Positions 16,322-26,276 of a stretch of 64,000 nucleotides of DNA are shown here, piece after piece. Position numbers and translations under genes: made by a program. This DNA comes from Clostridia bacterium. GTDB lineage: Bacteria > Bacillota > Clostridia > Oscillospirales > CAG-272. Under the pieces are notes generated by a model. It searched no databases. It had not been told where the DNA came from and was given only the letters and a program-made list of their open reading frames with translations. The DNA lies in NCBI GenBank assembly GCA_017612655.1, contig JAGAFM010000047.1, forward strand, positions 28,825-92,824, in the 5' to 3' direction. The stretch's first letter is position 1; every line of letters starts with the position of its first letter.

Positions 16322-18361
16322 ATGACACAAAAAATCAACCTTCTGACCGACGAAACCGGAATCCTTCGCGCCATTGAACTCAAAGACGGGGTAACCGCAT
16401 TTTCCGTTTTGGACCGGGGCGTCTCTGCCGTCTTCAACGGGAAGGAATACACCGATCCTTCGCTGTTTGAAGTCGTTTGGACTCCGCTTGGAGACTGTTT
16501 TGAAAAAACCGTTGTCTTTCGCGCTCCGGAAGACGGCGTTCTGGAGTCGGTTTCTGTTTTGGACCTCTCTTTCCCTGAAATGATCGAGCTCCACTATCAC
16601 GACGACAAGACGATCTGGCACGTCCCCATGAGTGTCTTCGTCCGTTATCCGGAATACTCGGTGTTTTATGGACTGGAATATCCATACTGGGATGATACGG
16701 CTAAGATGGCTTTTTCCCCGTGGCTTCCGATGAAAGCTGGAGAAACACTGGCCTGCGAGAAGGCTTTTCTTGGCGTTTGCAGACGTTCCGGAAAGGAAAT
16801 CTCTTCCCACGGCCCATACCCTGGAAAGCGGAAGCAGAAATACCATGACATGTTTTCCCCCGAAAAAGGCGGACTTCCGCAGCATGTTCCGGACGGCGTC
16901 ATACCGGATGACATGGGTATCCCGGAGGAACAGCTGGACACCGGGGAAATCCGGGCCATGAGAGATTTCCTCGCCTTACATATCGGACACTATCCCCTTC
17001 CGGAGGAAGGATATTTCGTCTGGCAGAACGGCTGGTGGGCGGGACTCTTTCTGACGGACAAAGACTGCATCGACGTGATGAGCCGCTCCGGAATTCACGA
17101 TATTTTGACCGCCATGATGTATTACGGATACGATTCACATCCCAACTGTTTCCCCAATTATATCCGAGAAGTCCGCTTTGACCCTCTCCGTTTCCCCGCC
17201 GTCACTGATGAAATGATCCAGATCGGAGAGCAAAAAGCGATGCGGTCTCAAAAAAACCGGGACAAGGGAGAGATGATCCTGCATCACGAAGTGGAATGCG
17301 ATGAGACTGTCCGTACGTCCGGGGAAACCGCGGGCTTTGTCCCGCCCCCGAAGTATGAAAAGCTGATCCGGATCGGAGAGGAATGCGGCGTCCACGTGGC
17401 TTCCTTCTCGACACCGAACAACTCCTATTCAGCATATCCCGAATGGCATGCACTGAAAGAAAACGGGACCCCGTACGACTATTTCGGATCCCCTCTCTCC
17501 TGTCCCGCCTGCAAGGAATATATGGAACGGCACTTTCAGATGATTGAATCCGTACTTCAGGAGACCCGCCCCAGACTCTGGTCCTTCGACGGACGCTGGA
17601 TGGGGTATCGGGAATTTGACTTGGGTGAAGCGATCGGAGAACAGCCGTGCTGGTCTGAAAGTCACGGACATCTTCCCGGAAAAAGCAGATATATCGAGTG
17701 GAAAAATATCATTGAATTCAAACGCAGGTTGAGGGAACGGTTCCCTGACCTGGTTATGGAACACTATTACGGGATGAAACGGGGAGGGACCTGGTCTCTT
17801 CTATACTTCAACAGTGACGAGAACGTTTTCGAGTGCTCCTGCGCCGACGACAACCGGTTTCAGACCTGGCACAACGAAAATGACCGTTTTCGTCCCACCT
17901 ATCTGAACTACGCCCCGATTTTCGGCGCCGGAGAAGAGCTGGAGTATTCCATGATCTCCGCCATCTCCACTGCAGAGTACGCTCAAACCGCAAGCGCTTA
18001 CCATGCTCTGAAAAACGACCCGAAGAGTCTGGAAATCTTTCGGAAGTGGAAGGACTGGGCAGGAAAAAACATTCGGTATCTGCGGGATCGCGACACCCTT
18101 TTCGGATGTCCCGGGGATGTTTCGATTGACGGTTCCTCCCATATTTTGGACGGAGAAGGCTGGGTTTTCCTTTTCAACACCGTCGACTTCGATGACATTG
18201 CTGCCCTCAGTCTTTCCGAGATTCCCGGACTGAAGGGGAAAAACTACGAGGCTGATGTGATCTATCCGGAGACGACGCGCCTTCTTCCGGAAGGCGATAT
18301 CGTTTCCGTTCCCGTCCGAGCTCACAGCGCCTGCGTGCTCTGGCTGGGAAAGAAGGACTGA
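16322..18361 (+). CDS. Large cytoplasmic glycoside-hydrolase-like protein of unclear family
   Basis: 679 residues, no signal peptide. The N-terminal ~200 residues look like a beta-sandwich; about 210-560 is rich in barrel-like strands with many aromatic residues (WQNGWWAG, YFVWQ). LWSFDGRWMGY places Asp423 at a strand end in the manner of the GH27/GH31/GH36 nucleophile. The last ~80 residues look like a C-terminal beta domain. I infer a retaining alpha-galactosidase-like enzyme but do not recognise a specific GH family. Start chosen: ATG 16322, with GGAGAGGAG about 13 nt upstream; the long frame extension upstream precedes the promoter and is not real. It is a single-gene unit between its own promoter and terminator. 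Confidence 0.55.
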   Translation: MTQKINLLTDETGILRAIELKDGVTAFSVLDRGVSAVFNGKEYTDPSLFEVVWTPLGDCFEKTVVFRAPEDGVLESVSVLDLSFPEMIELHYHDDKTIWHVPMSVFVRYPEYSVFYGLEYPYWDDTAKMAFSPWLPMKAGETLACEKAFLGVCRRSGKEISSHGPYPGKRKQKYHDMFSPEKGGLPQHVPDGVIPDDMGIPEEQLDTGEIRAMRDFLALHIGHYPLPEEGYFVWQNGWWAGLFLTDKDCIDVMSRSGIHDILTAMMYYGYDSHPNCFPNYIREVRFDPLRFPAVTDEMIQIGEQKAMRSQKNRDKGEMILHHEVECDETVRTSGETAGFVPPPKYEKLIRIGEECGVHVASFSTPNNSYSAYPEWHALKENGTPYDYFGSPLSCPACKEYMERHFQMIESVLQETRPRLWSFDGRWMGYREFDLGEAIGEQPCWSESHGHLPGKSRYIEWKNIIEFKRRLRERFPDLVMEHYYGMKRGGTWSLLYFNSDENVFECSCADDNRFQTWHNENDRFRPTYLNYAPIFGAGEELEYSMISAISTAEYAQTASAYHALKNDPKSLEIFRKWKDWAGKNIRYLRDRDTLFGCPGDVSIDGSSHILDGEGWVFLFNTVDFDDIAALSLSEIPGLKGKNYEADVIYPETTRLLPEGDIVSVPVRAHSACVLWLGKKD

Positions 18362-18394
18362 CCGTCTCCTGCTTTTTCTCCCCGGGAAAACAGT

Positions 18395-18449
18395 CTGCCC
18401 CGCGGATGACAGAATCCGAAAGGATCCTGCACCGGCGGGGCAGCTTTTT
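18395..18449 (+). terminator. Terminator of the glycoside-hydrolase-like gene
   Basis: CTGCCCCGC pairs with GCGGGGCAG, with an inner ATCC-GAAA-GGAT hairpin, followed by CTTTTT. Confidence 0.85.
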
Positions 18450-18485
18450 ACCAAGGAAGATTTCAGCCCGAGGATCGGAGATTCG

Positions 18486-20801
18486 TCAATCCGAGACCTC
18501 TTCCGTCTGCGTTTGATACTCCGACAGAATCTGGGGGAGTCTCCACTCCAGCTCATCCGTCCTGAGTCGATCGGCCGCATAGGCTTTCCGCAGAAGCTCT
18601 CCCGGAATCAAAGCATCGAATTTTTCGAACAGAGGGAGTTCCGTCATGCCGACCAGCGAACCTTTATCAATTCCCTGGTTTTTCAGTTTCGCGCAGAGTC
18701 CTGAAATCAATTCATAGTCCGAAAAACGGTCGTCCATCCGAAAAGTCAGGTAGCAGCATCCCTCGTATTCCAGATTGGTGATTCCGAATTCCTTTGCTTC
18801 TTTGGCAAGAAATTTACGCAACGTTCGGAACGATCGGGTTCCGAGCCAGGGGAACATGCACCAGGTCATTCCCCCTAAAGACACCACAGAACGTGTGTCC
18901 AGACGGGCATTCCTTGCCACTTTTCTTGCTGCTGCCAACCGTTCTCTTGCATTGCGCTTCAGATAAGGATACTCTTCCGTTCCGCAAAGAACATCCCTCA
19001 TTTTCTGAAGGATCTTCGTATGAACCTCTCCGTAATCGCCCGGCCAAGAGACCTCCATCTTGCCCTGAACCTGTTTGACATAAATTAATCGTCTCGGCAG
19101 ATCCAGTTCTTCGACCTCCCAGACATTTCCAGCGAGAGCAAAACGGTCGCCGACCGGAGGGGGCGCTGTAATCGTACCGATCTCATCCGAACCGCAACGG
19201 ACAGAATAATTGGCATCCTGGTCCCGAAATACCGCATAGAAGCGGAAACTCCCGATCAGTTTTTCGCCTTTCAGCCCGACCAGAAGCGTTTTTTCCTCTG
19301 TCATTTCCAAATAGTTTTCCCGCAGCATGGACAGAAGGAGTTCCCGGTATTCCTCCCTTGGCACGTTCTCAAACGGGGGGAACGAGAGGACCCGCTCTGC
19401 AAGTGCTTTGGGGGTCAGTTCTCCCGAAGCGGACAGCACAGAGAGCGTCTGATGAAACAAAAGTGAGAAAGGCATTTTTTTTACGGTGGGAGGCTCAATA
19501 AAATGTTCTTCCAGATACAGTTGAATGATGGCAATTCCCCGAATCATCTCCCATGGGATCAACTGCGGGAGCGGGGTGTCAGGGGTTGGGTTTTCCTCCC
19601 GGCACACCAGCATCATTTCAGGCGGCGCTCCCCGCCGTCCGGAACGTCCCAGTCTCTGCAGGAAGCCTGTCACGGAAAAAGGAGACCCGACCTGAAGAAC
19701 CCGCTCCAGCCTGCCGATATCGATTCCCAGTTCGAGGGTAACCGTTGCACAGGTCACCGTCTGCCTGTCGTCTTCCTTCATTTTCTGCTCAGCTTCTTCC
19801 CGGATGGATGCGGAAAGATTGCCGTGATGAATCAGGAAGACATCCGGATCCCCCCTGTGCCTCGCAATCTGCCGCATCGTTGCCGTCACGAATTCCGTCT
19901 CTTCTCTGGAATTTGAGAAGATCAGCGATTTTCTGTCGCGAACGCAATCGTAAATGAACTCGTATCCCGCATCGAGTGCCGCATATGTCTGTTCTTCCTC
20001 AAGGTCAGGGTGTTCGATCGCCTGTTGCGTCTGGTTGTCCGCATCGTTCTGAATGTAGAAATGCTCCATTGCCAGACGCCAGCGTCCTTTTTCTTCCGAG
20101 ACGACCGGGGCAATGGTCTCTCTTCCGCTGCCCGCTCCCAGCCATTCCTTTGCCGTAAACAAATCGCCGATTGTAGCGGAAAGACCGATTCTTCTCGGAT
20201 GACGGCCGATCAAATGATCGATCCGGCTCAGCTGGCACAGAATCTGACTTCCCCGGTCGCTTCCGATCAGACTGTGGATTTCATCGATGATCACATATCG
20301 AAGATCGCCGAACAGCCGGACAATATCGTTGGAACGGTTCATCAGCATGCTTTCCAGAGATTCAGGTGTGATCTGAAGAATCCCGGAAGGATTCTGCATC
20401 AGTTTCGATTTGTGGGTCCCGGAGACATCCCCATGCCAGTGAGTTACGGAGAGCCCTGACTGTTCCAGCAGTTCCTCCATCCGATAAAACTGATCATTGA
20501 TCAAACTCTTCAGGGGGGCTATATACAAAACACCGATTGAAGAGGCCGGATTCTCGCAAAGATCCGACAGAATCGGGAAGAAAACCGCCTCCGTTTTTCC
20601 GGATGCAGTGGAAGAAGTCAGAAGGAGATTGCAATCCGTATCAAACAGGACATCCGCAGCTGCCAGCTGAACTCCGCGAAGCGATGCCCACTGGTTCTGG
20701 TAAATAAAATCCCGGATAAAGGGTGCGTAACGAAAAAACAACCGTTCTGCATCCTTCTCATTCGTTCCTTTTGGTGCCGCTTCGGATTTTTGATCACACA
20801 T
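18486..20801 (-). CDS. DEAD/DEAH-box helicase, Lhr-like
   Basis: 771 residues from ATG 20801, which follows GGAGG at 10 nt and a TATAAT (20824-20829) that would place transcription start ~16 nt upstream. The two RecA domains hold SSTASGKTEA (Walker A), IIDEIHS (DExH box), LSATIG (motif III) and FLQRLGRSGRRG (motif VI). The C-terminal ~350 residues resemble the winged-helix and beta-barrel part of Lhr-type helicases, which act in DNA repair or RNA remodelling. It is shorter than full-length Lhr (about 1500) and closer to the Lhr-core group. Its exact role cannot be told from context. Confidence 0.8.
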   Translation of the reverse strand: MCDQKSEAAPKGTNEKDAERLFFRYAPFIRDFIYQNQWASLRGVQLAAADVLFDTDCNLLLTSSTASGKTEAVFFPILSDLCENPASSIGVLYIAPLKSLINDQFYRMEELLEQSGLSVTHWHGDVSGTHKSKLMQNPSGILQITPESLESMLMNRSNDIVRLFGDLRYVIIDEIHSLIGSDRGSQILCQLSRIDHLIGRHPRRIGLSATIGDLFTAKEWLGAGSGRETIAPVVSEEKGRWRLAMEHFYIQNDADNQTQQAIEHPDLEEEQTYAALDAGYEFIYDCVRDRKSLIFSNSREETEFVTATMRQIARHRGDPDVFLIHHGNLSASIREEAEQKMKEDDRQTVTCATVTLELGIDIGRLERVLQVGSPFSVTGFLQRLGRSGRRGAPPEMMLVCREENPTPDTPLPQLIPWEMIRGIAIIQLYLEEHFIEPPTVKKMPFSLLFHQTLSVLSASGELTPKALAERVLSFPPFENVPREEYRELLLSMLRENYLEMTEEKTLLVGLKGEKLIGSFRFYAVFRDQDANYSVRCGSDEIGTITAPPPVGDRFALAGNVWEVEELDLPRRLIYVKQVQGKMEVSWPGDYGEVHTKILQKMRDVLCGTEEYPYLKRNARERLAAARKVARNARLDTRSVVSLGGMTWCMFPWLGTRSFRTLRKFLAKEAKEFGITNLEYEGCCYLTFRMDDRFSDYELISGLCAKLKNQGIDKGSLVGMTELPLFEKFDALIPGELLRKAYAADRLRTDELEWRLPQILSEYQTQTEEVSD

Positions 20802-20877
20802 TCCCGTTCTGCCTCCGTCACTGATTATACTCTGTTCGATGACTCCGGGATGGCTCCAACCCACCCCGAATTCGAAC

Positions 20878-20916
20878 AAAGCAGGCTTTCACCTTCCGGT
20901 GAAGCCCGCTTTTTTT
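20878..20916. terminator. Terminator at the end of the GldG/DUF4340 operon
   Basis: GCaGGCTTTCACC pairs with GGTGAAGCCcGC around TTCC, with a T-run on the plus side and TTTG on the minus side. It mainly stops the leftward operon ending at 20918. Confidence 0.8.
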
Positions 20917-20917
20917 C

Positions 20918-21910
20918 TCATGATTGATAGTGCGCTGAAAAGAGAGACAAGAGAGTATCCGCTGCAGAGGACGGCATCCCGTAGATAAAGGTATAACCGT
21001 CTGCAAGGTAGGCGGTCACCGACTCCCCGTCTTCCGACTCGACGCGATCTCCCAGATGAATGGTAAAAGTACGTTCCTGAACGACAGTGGAACCGCTGAT
21101 CGCACCTTCGGAATCGGTGTAAGTCACCGTTTCTTCATATCGATAAACCACGGTTGCCCTTGGTTTGATAAGCCCGTACTGCAGCTTGGTTTCGTCCGTG
21201 ACATGATGGGACAGGTAGTCAGACGGCTGGAGAAGATGGCCGATCTCCACCAGTGCATCCTCGTAGTCCACTCCTTCCAGAGTGACCGTTTCTCCTCCCA
21301 TCTCGATCTCAACCCGTACCAGCTTGTCCGCAGTGATAATCGGAAAAACCCCGGAATCCGTCAGCTCTTTCAGGGTTAGGCCAAAAGAAGACGTTACGGT
21401 ATCCTGAATCAGATAAACCTGATCTTTTCCCACTTCCCTGCAATAGTAACAACCGGAAAAGTCGCTGTAGTTCCCGATAACAAAGGTATGTTCGGTCTCT
21501 GCCCAGGTTGCCGAAAAGGTCCAGGCCGGATCGGAAAGGCCGTATGCTTCGTCGTCTGGATTATCAGTATGGACAACCGAAGAAGCGGAAAGAGCGGCTA
21601 ATGCGGTTGCTATTTCGTTTGCTTTCTGATAGGAAATCGGGAGCGTGGAATCATCTGCCGAGACCCAGAGGCCACTGGCGTTCTGACAAATGGAAACCGG
21701 GGCCTCTTTCCCTTTTTGATAGGAAATGGCCTTGATTTCCCTCGACTCGCAGTTGATCAGTGTGACTTTGGCGTTTTTTGCGGCTTCTTCCGCGGCCTCC
21801 TGCGCTTCCCGCTGAATCCTGGCGGATTCGGCGATCTTGTACCCTGCGAAAAGCAAAATCAGCGCGCCGAGAGTCAGAAGCAGCGTAAGGGTTCTGCGAT
21901 TCTTTTTCAT
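20918..21910 (-). CDS. DUF4340 membrane-anchored protein of the Gld-type ABC system
   Basis: 330 residues with one N-terminal membrane helix (TLTLLLTLGALILLFAGY) and a large outer domain. DUF4340 signs include the ISYQKANEIATALAALSASSVV and YGLSDPAWTF stretches, seen in proteins encoded beside GldG-like partners. ATG 21910 follows GGAGG and overlaps the upstream stop as ATGA. The domain repeats twice in most homologues (about 40-160 and 165-330). Its job is unknown; it is presumably an accessory to the ABC complex on the outer face. Confidence 0.85.
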   Translation of the reverse strand: MKKNRRTLTLLLTLGALILLFAGYKIAESARIQREAQEAAEEAAKNAKVTLINCESREIKAISYQKGKEAPVSICQNASGLWVSADDSTLPISYQKANEIATALAALSASSVVHTDNPDDEAYGLSDPAWTFSATWAETEHTFVIGNYSDFSGCYYCREVGKDQVYLIQDTVTSSFGLTLKELTDSGVFPIITADKLVRVEIEMGGETVTLEGVDYEDALVEIGHLLQPSDYLSHHVTDETKLQYGLIKPRATVVYRYEETVTYTDSEGAISGSTVVQERTFTIHLGDRVESEDGESVTAYLADGYTFIYGMPSSAADTLLSLFSAHYQS

Positions 21911-23400
21911 CTCTTCCTCCGCTTGGACCAGACAATCAGGCCGGTCGCCAGACATCCGAGGGGAAGGATCAGGATCAGTACGATTCCCCAGAACAGAGCT
22001 CCCGCCGAGGAAACGCCCAGCGCCTGAACCTGCATGGATTTTCCGACAATCGAAATGGAATTCGTCTTCTCACAGAGGACGGTCAGATTTGACATGAACA
22101 GTTCGCCGTTATAGGAATAGAGCGTATCTTCCACGAAGTAGGGCGAGGAGTACCATAGAAGCGTCGCACCGGTTTGCGTGTTTTGGGAAGCGATTCCCAG
22201 ATAGAATTCTCCGCTGGGATCCCCCTCTTCCTTCTCCACCGACTCAACCGTCTCATAGTTCACCTTGACATAAGCATCCGAAGAGGTGGTCAGGATGGGT
22301 TCCGGAGTCCATCCGGATGCTTCCACTGTCAGAATTCCGTGAGGCGCCATCAAAATGGGTGTAATACCGGTTGAGGCAAGATTGGAAGCAAGTGACGAAG
22401 ATGTGTTTAAGGTCGGCATGCAGTAGTACGGATACATGTAATAGTATCTGGCATTGCCTTCCAGCAGAAGACCCTGCTGCGCCTGAAGCCCGCACGCCTT
22501 CGCTAGGGCGGTCAGGTTCGGCATGGTTTCGGGATCGATATACTCAAAGGCGGTGATCAGAATCACCTTTCCTCCCCGATTCAGATAACTCTGAAGAGTT
22601 GCCAGCTCCTCCTCTGAAAAATCTGAAGTCGGAACATTCACCAGAACGGCGCCGGCATCTTCCGGAATGACTGAACCTGCCGCGGAAAGAAGAGACAGCG
22701 TTTCTGTCATGATGTTTTCCGATTTGATGTCCTTCGCCACCGTATCGCTCAGTTGACGCTCTCCATGTCCGGTTGTACAGTATAATACCGGAAGATCGTC
22801 GCTGGTAACGTAATCAATCGCAGTCGTCAAACGGCTTTCACCGTAAAAATACTGCGTCCCGGTCGGCATCACACCGGTGGTGTAGTAATTGTAATAGTCT
22901 TCGTCTGAATACTCCGTGACGTAAAGATCAGAATAGGGAACAACCGTATATCTCTTCGCGCTCTCCACAATCACGGAATTATCCGTCAGATTGGAATCGG
23001 AGTATTTCGATACAAATGCTGGCCTGACCGTCGGATCCACCGTCACAAGTTTGATACGGCTGGAGTAGGCTTCATAACGCTGGAGCATCTCCTGGATTCC
23101 GATATCTTCGTTGCCCCCGGTCACGACGTAATAGAGAGTTACCTCTTCCCGAAGTCCCTTGACAAAAGAGATCGAAGTCTCGCTCAGTGTATAAATCTGT
23201 CCGCTGCTTGCGTCAATCTTCGTCAGTGTGGAGGGCAACTCTCCGACCAGAAGATTTACTACAATGACGATCGCGATAACGATCAGGGTCAGAAACACGC
23301 TGTAGGAACCCATTTTCAGGGTTCTGGCAGAGCCTGCTCCGTTCTGCTTCCCGGAAAGACCGGTCTCTCCGGATCCGTCTTTTTTAAATTGATCCAGCAT
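21907..23400 (-). CDS. GldG-like ABC-associated membrane protein
   Basis: About 497 residues: a cytoplasmic N-terminus, one helix (YSVFLTLIVIAIVIVVNLLVG), a large extracytoplasmic domain with the ABC_transp_aux pattern (KIDASSGQIYTLSETSISFVKGL; DLPVLYCTTGHGERQL; NRGGKVILITAF), and a C-terminal helix ending in KRRKR. This is the GldG-type domain found in Bacteroidetes gliding systems and widely in Firmicutes with unknown substrate. ATG 23400 follows GAGGGGGG; the TTG at 23406 is too close to it. Confidence 0.88.
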   Translation of the reverse strand: MLDQFKKDGSGETGLSGKQNGAGSARTLKMGSYSVFLTLIVIAIVIVVNLLVGELPSTLTKIDASSGQIYTLSETSISFVKGLREEVTLYYVVTGGNEDIGIQEMLQRYEAYSSRIKLVTVDPTVRPAFVSKYSDSNLTDNSVIVESAKRYTVVPYSDLYVTEYSDEDYYNYYTTGVMPTGTQYFYGESRLTTAIDYVTSDDLPVLYCTTGHGERQLSDTVAKDIKSENIMTETLSLLSAAGSVIPEDAGAVLVNVPTSDFSEEELATLQSYLNRGGKVILITAFEYIDPETMPNLTALAKACGLQAQQGLLLEGNARYYYMYPYYCMPTLNTSSSLASNLASTGITPILMAPHGILTVEASGWTPEPILTTSSDAYVKVNYETVESVEKEEGDPSGEFYLGIASQNTQTGATLLWYSSPYFVEDTLYSYNGELFMSNLTVLCEKTNSISIVGKSMQVQALGVSSAGALFWGIVLILILPLGCLATGLIVWSKRRKR

Positions 23401-23415
23401 GAACAAGCCCCCCTC

Positions 23416-24279
23416 TCATGACCAGCGTCTCTTTTCAACCGATTGAATGGTTGAAAAGACAAACAGGGCGGAAATCGACAGGTAGTAGACGATCGTTGTC
23501 AAATCGAAGAGACCTTCCGAGAAACTGTCAAAACGGTCAAAAACGGAAAGCCAATTCAGCACACGCGGGAACAGTCCTTCGAACAACGTGCTGTCGATCA
23601 AATAGATCGAACCGACCAAAAAGAGCCCCGCCACACAGACGATCCCCGCTACCGTTGCGTTCTTCGTCATTCTCCACACGATCAAGGCGATCAGAACCAT
23701 GACAACCGCAAAACCAATCAGGGAGGCAAATGCGGAAGACGGAATGATTCCTGCTATCACGGACATCAGATACATTCCCAGCAAAACCCCAGCGGACACA
23801 ACTGCGGCGATGACCTGACTCTCCGTGATTGAACTGATGAACAACCCAACCGAAATCAAGGCGGAAACCAGAAGCATGAATCCAAGCAGGGCACCATACG
23901 CGGAGGCAAAAGGCACGTTTCCGAAAATGGACAGAATCAGCGGATAAAAAGCCATGATCACGGTGGGGATCAGAAACACGGTGATCATTGCAAAGTACTT
24001 TGCAAGAACGACATTCCCGACGCTTACCGGCAGCGAATAGAGCAGCTGATCGGTCTTTGCGTGCCGTTCCTCCGAAACGGATCGCATGGTCAGAATCGGA
24101 ATAAGGACGAACAGGAACGGGGTAAGATTCGAGATGGAATACTCAAACAGGGGATACCCGTAAAGCAGGTTCATTACGGTCACGAAAATACCGACGATAA
24201 TCAGAAGAACGGAGATAAAGACGCATCCGATCATGTTCGTCAGATAGGATTTCAGTTCTCTTTTATAGATTGCAAACAT
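23416..24279 (-). CDS. ABC-2-type permease (GldF-like)
   Basis: 287 residues with six or seven membrane helices. It begins MFAIYKRELKSYLTNMIG, the usual N-terminus of ABC-2 permeases of the GldF type, and has PILTMRSVSEERHAKTDQLLYSLPVS after the second helix, the conserved cytoplasmic loop that contacts the ATPase. ATG 24279 is chosen because GAGGAGG lies ~10 nt upstream. It pairs with the ATPase encoded 14 bp upstream and the GldG-like protein 15 bp downstream. Confidence 0.9.
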   Translation of the reverse strand: MFAIYKRELKSYLTNMIGCVFISVLLIIVGIFVTVMNLLYGYPLFEYSISNLTPFLFVLIPILTMRSVSEERHAKTDQLLYSLPVSVGNVVLAKYFAMITVFLIPTVIMAFYPLILSIFGNVPFASAYGALLGFMLLVSALISVGLFISSITESQVIAAVVSAGVLLGMYLMSVIAGIIPSSAFASLIGFAVVMVLIALIVWRMTKNATVAGIVCVAGLFLVGSIYLIDSTLFEGLFPRVLNWLSVFDRFDSFSEGLFDLTTIVYYLSISALFVFSTIQSVEKRRWS

Positions 24280-24293
24280 CCTGATCTGCCTCC

Positions 24294-25367
24294 TCACATC
24301 ACCGGACGGGGGTCGTTGTCCCCCGAATCATCGGCGGGCCGATCGTCTTCCTTCGGGGCGAACGCGTTCTCTTCCTGATCGAGCGCTGCAAGCCGCTGTT
24401 CCACCCGGTACTGTTCATCGTATTCTCTCGTCAGCTTCAGGAAGACGTCTTCCAGGCCGATCGTCTCTGCGTAAAGTTTGAGAATCACGCACTTCGCGTC
24501 GCAGAACAGACGGAATGCGGTTTCCCGGAGATCGATGTCTTTCTCCACCTCGATATCGATATCGTAAACATCGATTCCGCGATCTTCCGAGCTTTCCTCG
24601 TAACGGATGGTCTTCGCCTGATCCGCGAGCCTATTGATCACCTGACGGATCCTGTTGAGATCTCCCTTTACGGTGAGATGAAGAACACGGGACCCGACTA
24701 GGATGGTGGACAGGTTATCAATCGTATCGGACGCAATCAGTCTCCCGTGCGATATGATCATAACATAGTCGCATACAGCGCTGACTTCGCTCAGTATGTG
24801 GCTGGAAAGAATCACCGTATGGTGTTCGTCTGCGAGACTTTTGATTAAATCCCGAATCTCAATGATCTGCCCGGGGTCTAGTCCGACCGTCGGTTCGTCC
24901 AGGATGATAACTTCCGGATTCCCCAGCATAGCCTGGGCCACACCGACTCTCTGACGGTATCCTTTGGACAGATTTTTGATTAAACGGTCCTGCATGGAAG
25001 TTATCTGTGTCTTCTCCATTACATAGGACAGCTGGTAATCCATCTCTTCTTTGGACACCCCCTTTGCCTCTGCGACAAAGCGCAGATACTCGGCAGGCGT
25101 CATCTCAGCATAAAGAGGCGGAAGCTCCGGGAGATAACCGACATGTTTCTTCGCCTCCAGCGGTTCCTCAAACACATCGTGTCCGTTGATGGTTACCGTT
25201 CCTTCCGTCGCCGCCAGGCATCCGGTAATGATGTTCATTGTGGTGGATTTACCCGCGCCGTTAGGCCCGAGAAATCCGTAAATCATGCCGGGTTTTACGG
25301 AAAAACTGATGTCATCCACGGCAGTGTTGTTTCCGTATCGTTTCGTGAGATGCTTGACCTCTATCAA
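24294..25367 (-). CDS. ABC transporter ATPase (GldA-like)
   Basis: 357 residues starting with TTG 25367 behind GGGGGGA. Walker A is GPNGAGKST; the signature is LSKGYRQRVG, with K in place of the common G after LS; Walker B is VIILDEPTVGLDP; the switch His is in SSHILSEV. The last ~120 residues form the usual C-terminal domain of this group plus an acidic tail. First gene of a four-gene operon (ATPase, permease, GldG, DUF4340) running to the terminator at 20878-20916. Confidence 0.92.
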   Translation of the reverse strand: MIEVKHLTKRYGNNTAVDDISFSVKPGMIYGFLGPNGAGKSTTMNIITGCLAATEGTVTINGHDVFEEPLEAKKHVGYLPELPPLYAEMTPAEYLRFVAEAKGVSKEEMDYQLSYVMEKTQITSMQDRLIKNLSKGYRQRVGVAQAMLGNPEVIILDEPTVGLDPGQIIEIRDLIKSLADEHHTVILSSHILSEVSAVCDYVMIISHGRLIASDTIDNLSTILVGSRVLHLTVKGDLNRIRQVINRLADQAKTIRYEESSEDRGIDVYDIDIEVEKDIDLRETAFRLFCDAKCVILKLYAETIGLEDVFLKLTREYDEQYRVEQRLAALDQEENAFAPKEDDRPADDSGDNDPRPVM

Positions 25368-25489
25368 AGCAGGTCCCCCCTTTTTCTCCGGTCATTCCTT
25401 TCAAATGCATTCTTGTTGGCTATTCCACGAAAGAGTAGCACGGGAGTGTGAACACTGTGTGAAAAAAAGCGACAAAAGATGGCAAAAAA

Positions 25490-26239
25490 TCAGGGCTGAT
25501 CCATACCTGACTCCGACGATTCTTCGGCCGGAAGCTTCTCTTCGTGCTCTTCTGTCGTTTCTTCAGCTTTAGCTTCAGCATCCTGCAGGGCAGACTCTTC
25601 CCCCCCGACCTTGGGCATTCGGTTGAACATCAGATCCACCAGCTTTTCCCTTCTCTTTCCGGTCGCGTTCTCCACAAGAGATTTCTTCATCAAAAGCAGA
25701 TAGAATCTCACATACATGGCGCAGGAGAAGAGAACGGCAACAATGCTGATATCCATCAGCAGATCGCTGACGAGTTCCGGCATGTTCGGAAAAGCTAGAA
25801 TGGCAATTGCAGAACCTTCCAGAATCACGGTACAAGCCTTGCCGTACCAGTGGGAACTGTTCACGGTGTCCGTCCGGCGGAAGCACAGAATTCCAAACGT
25901 CAGCATCACCGCTTCTTTCACCACGAACAGTGCGATGAGAAGGCCGAGCTTCGGATGCGTGATGGCAAGAGCGATCAGGAGGCATCCCTGTGTCAGCTTG
26001 TCCGCAATGGGATCCAGCAGCTTTCCGAGATCGGATATCATATTGAATTTTCTGGCGATAAATCCATCCACTACGTCTGTCAGCGAAGATACCAGCAGCA
26101 CAATGACGGCGCCAAGGATGTCTCCCTTTCCCAAATACAGCCACATCATCAGAGGAATCAGGAGAATCCGGAGAAAGCTCAAGATGTTGGGTATCGTGAA
26201 AATTGTCTTTTTCGTCAGACGTTCACGAACGTTCGGCAT
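25490..26239 (-). CDS. pgsA: CDP-alcohol phosphatidyltransferase, PgsA type
   Basis: Transfers the phosphatidyl group from CDP-diacylglycerol to glycerol-3-phosphate, the committed step to phosphatidylglycerol. The signature DVVDGFIARKFNMISDLGKLLDPIADK has the metal-binding Asp residues in the expected D-G-x2-A-R-x8-G-x3-D-x3-D arrangement. 249 residues with about five helices. The C-terminal ~50 residues form an acidic Glu-rich extension absent from typical PgsA (about 190). ATG 26239 follows GGAAAGGGG. It starts 37 bp after copA ends, so cotranscription is likely. Confidence 0.88.
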   Translation of the reverse strand: MPNVRERLTKKTIFTIPNILSFLRILLIPLMMWLYLGKGDILGAVIVLLVSSLTDVVDGFIARKFNMISDLGKLLDPIADKLTQGCLLIALAITHPKLGLLIALFVVKEAVMLTFGILCFRRTDTVNSSHWYGKACTVILEGSAIAILAFPNMPELVSDLLMDISIVAVLFSCAMYVRFYLLLMKKSLVENATGKRREKLVDLMFNRMPKVGGEESALQDAEAKAEETTEEHEEKLPAEESSESGMDQP

Positions 26240-26276
26240 ATGAACCCCTTTCCTGTTTCTTTCGTTAAGGAAATGC

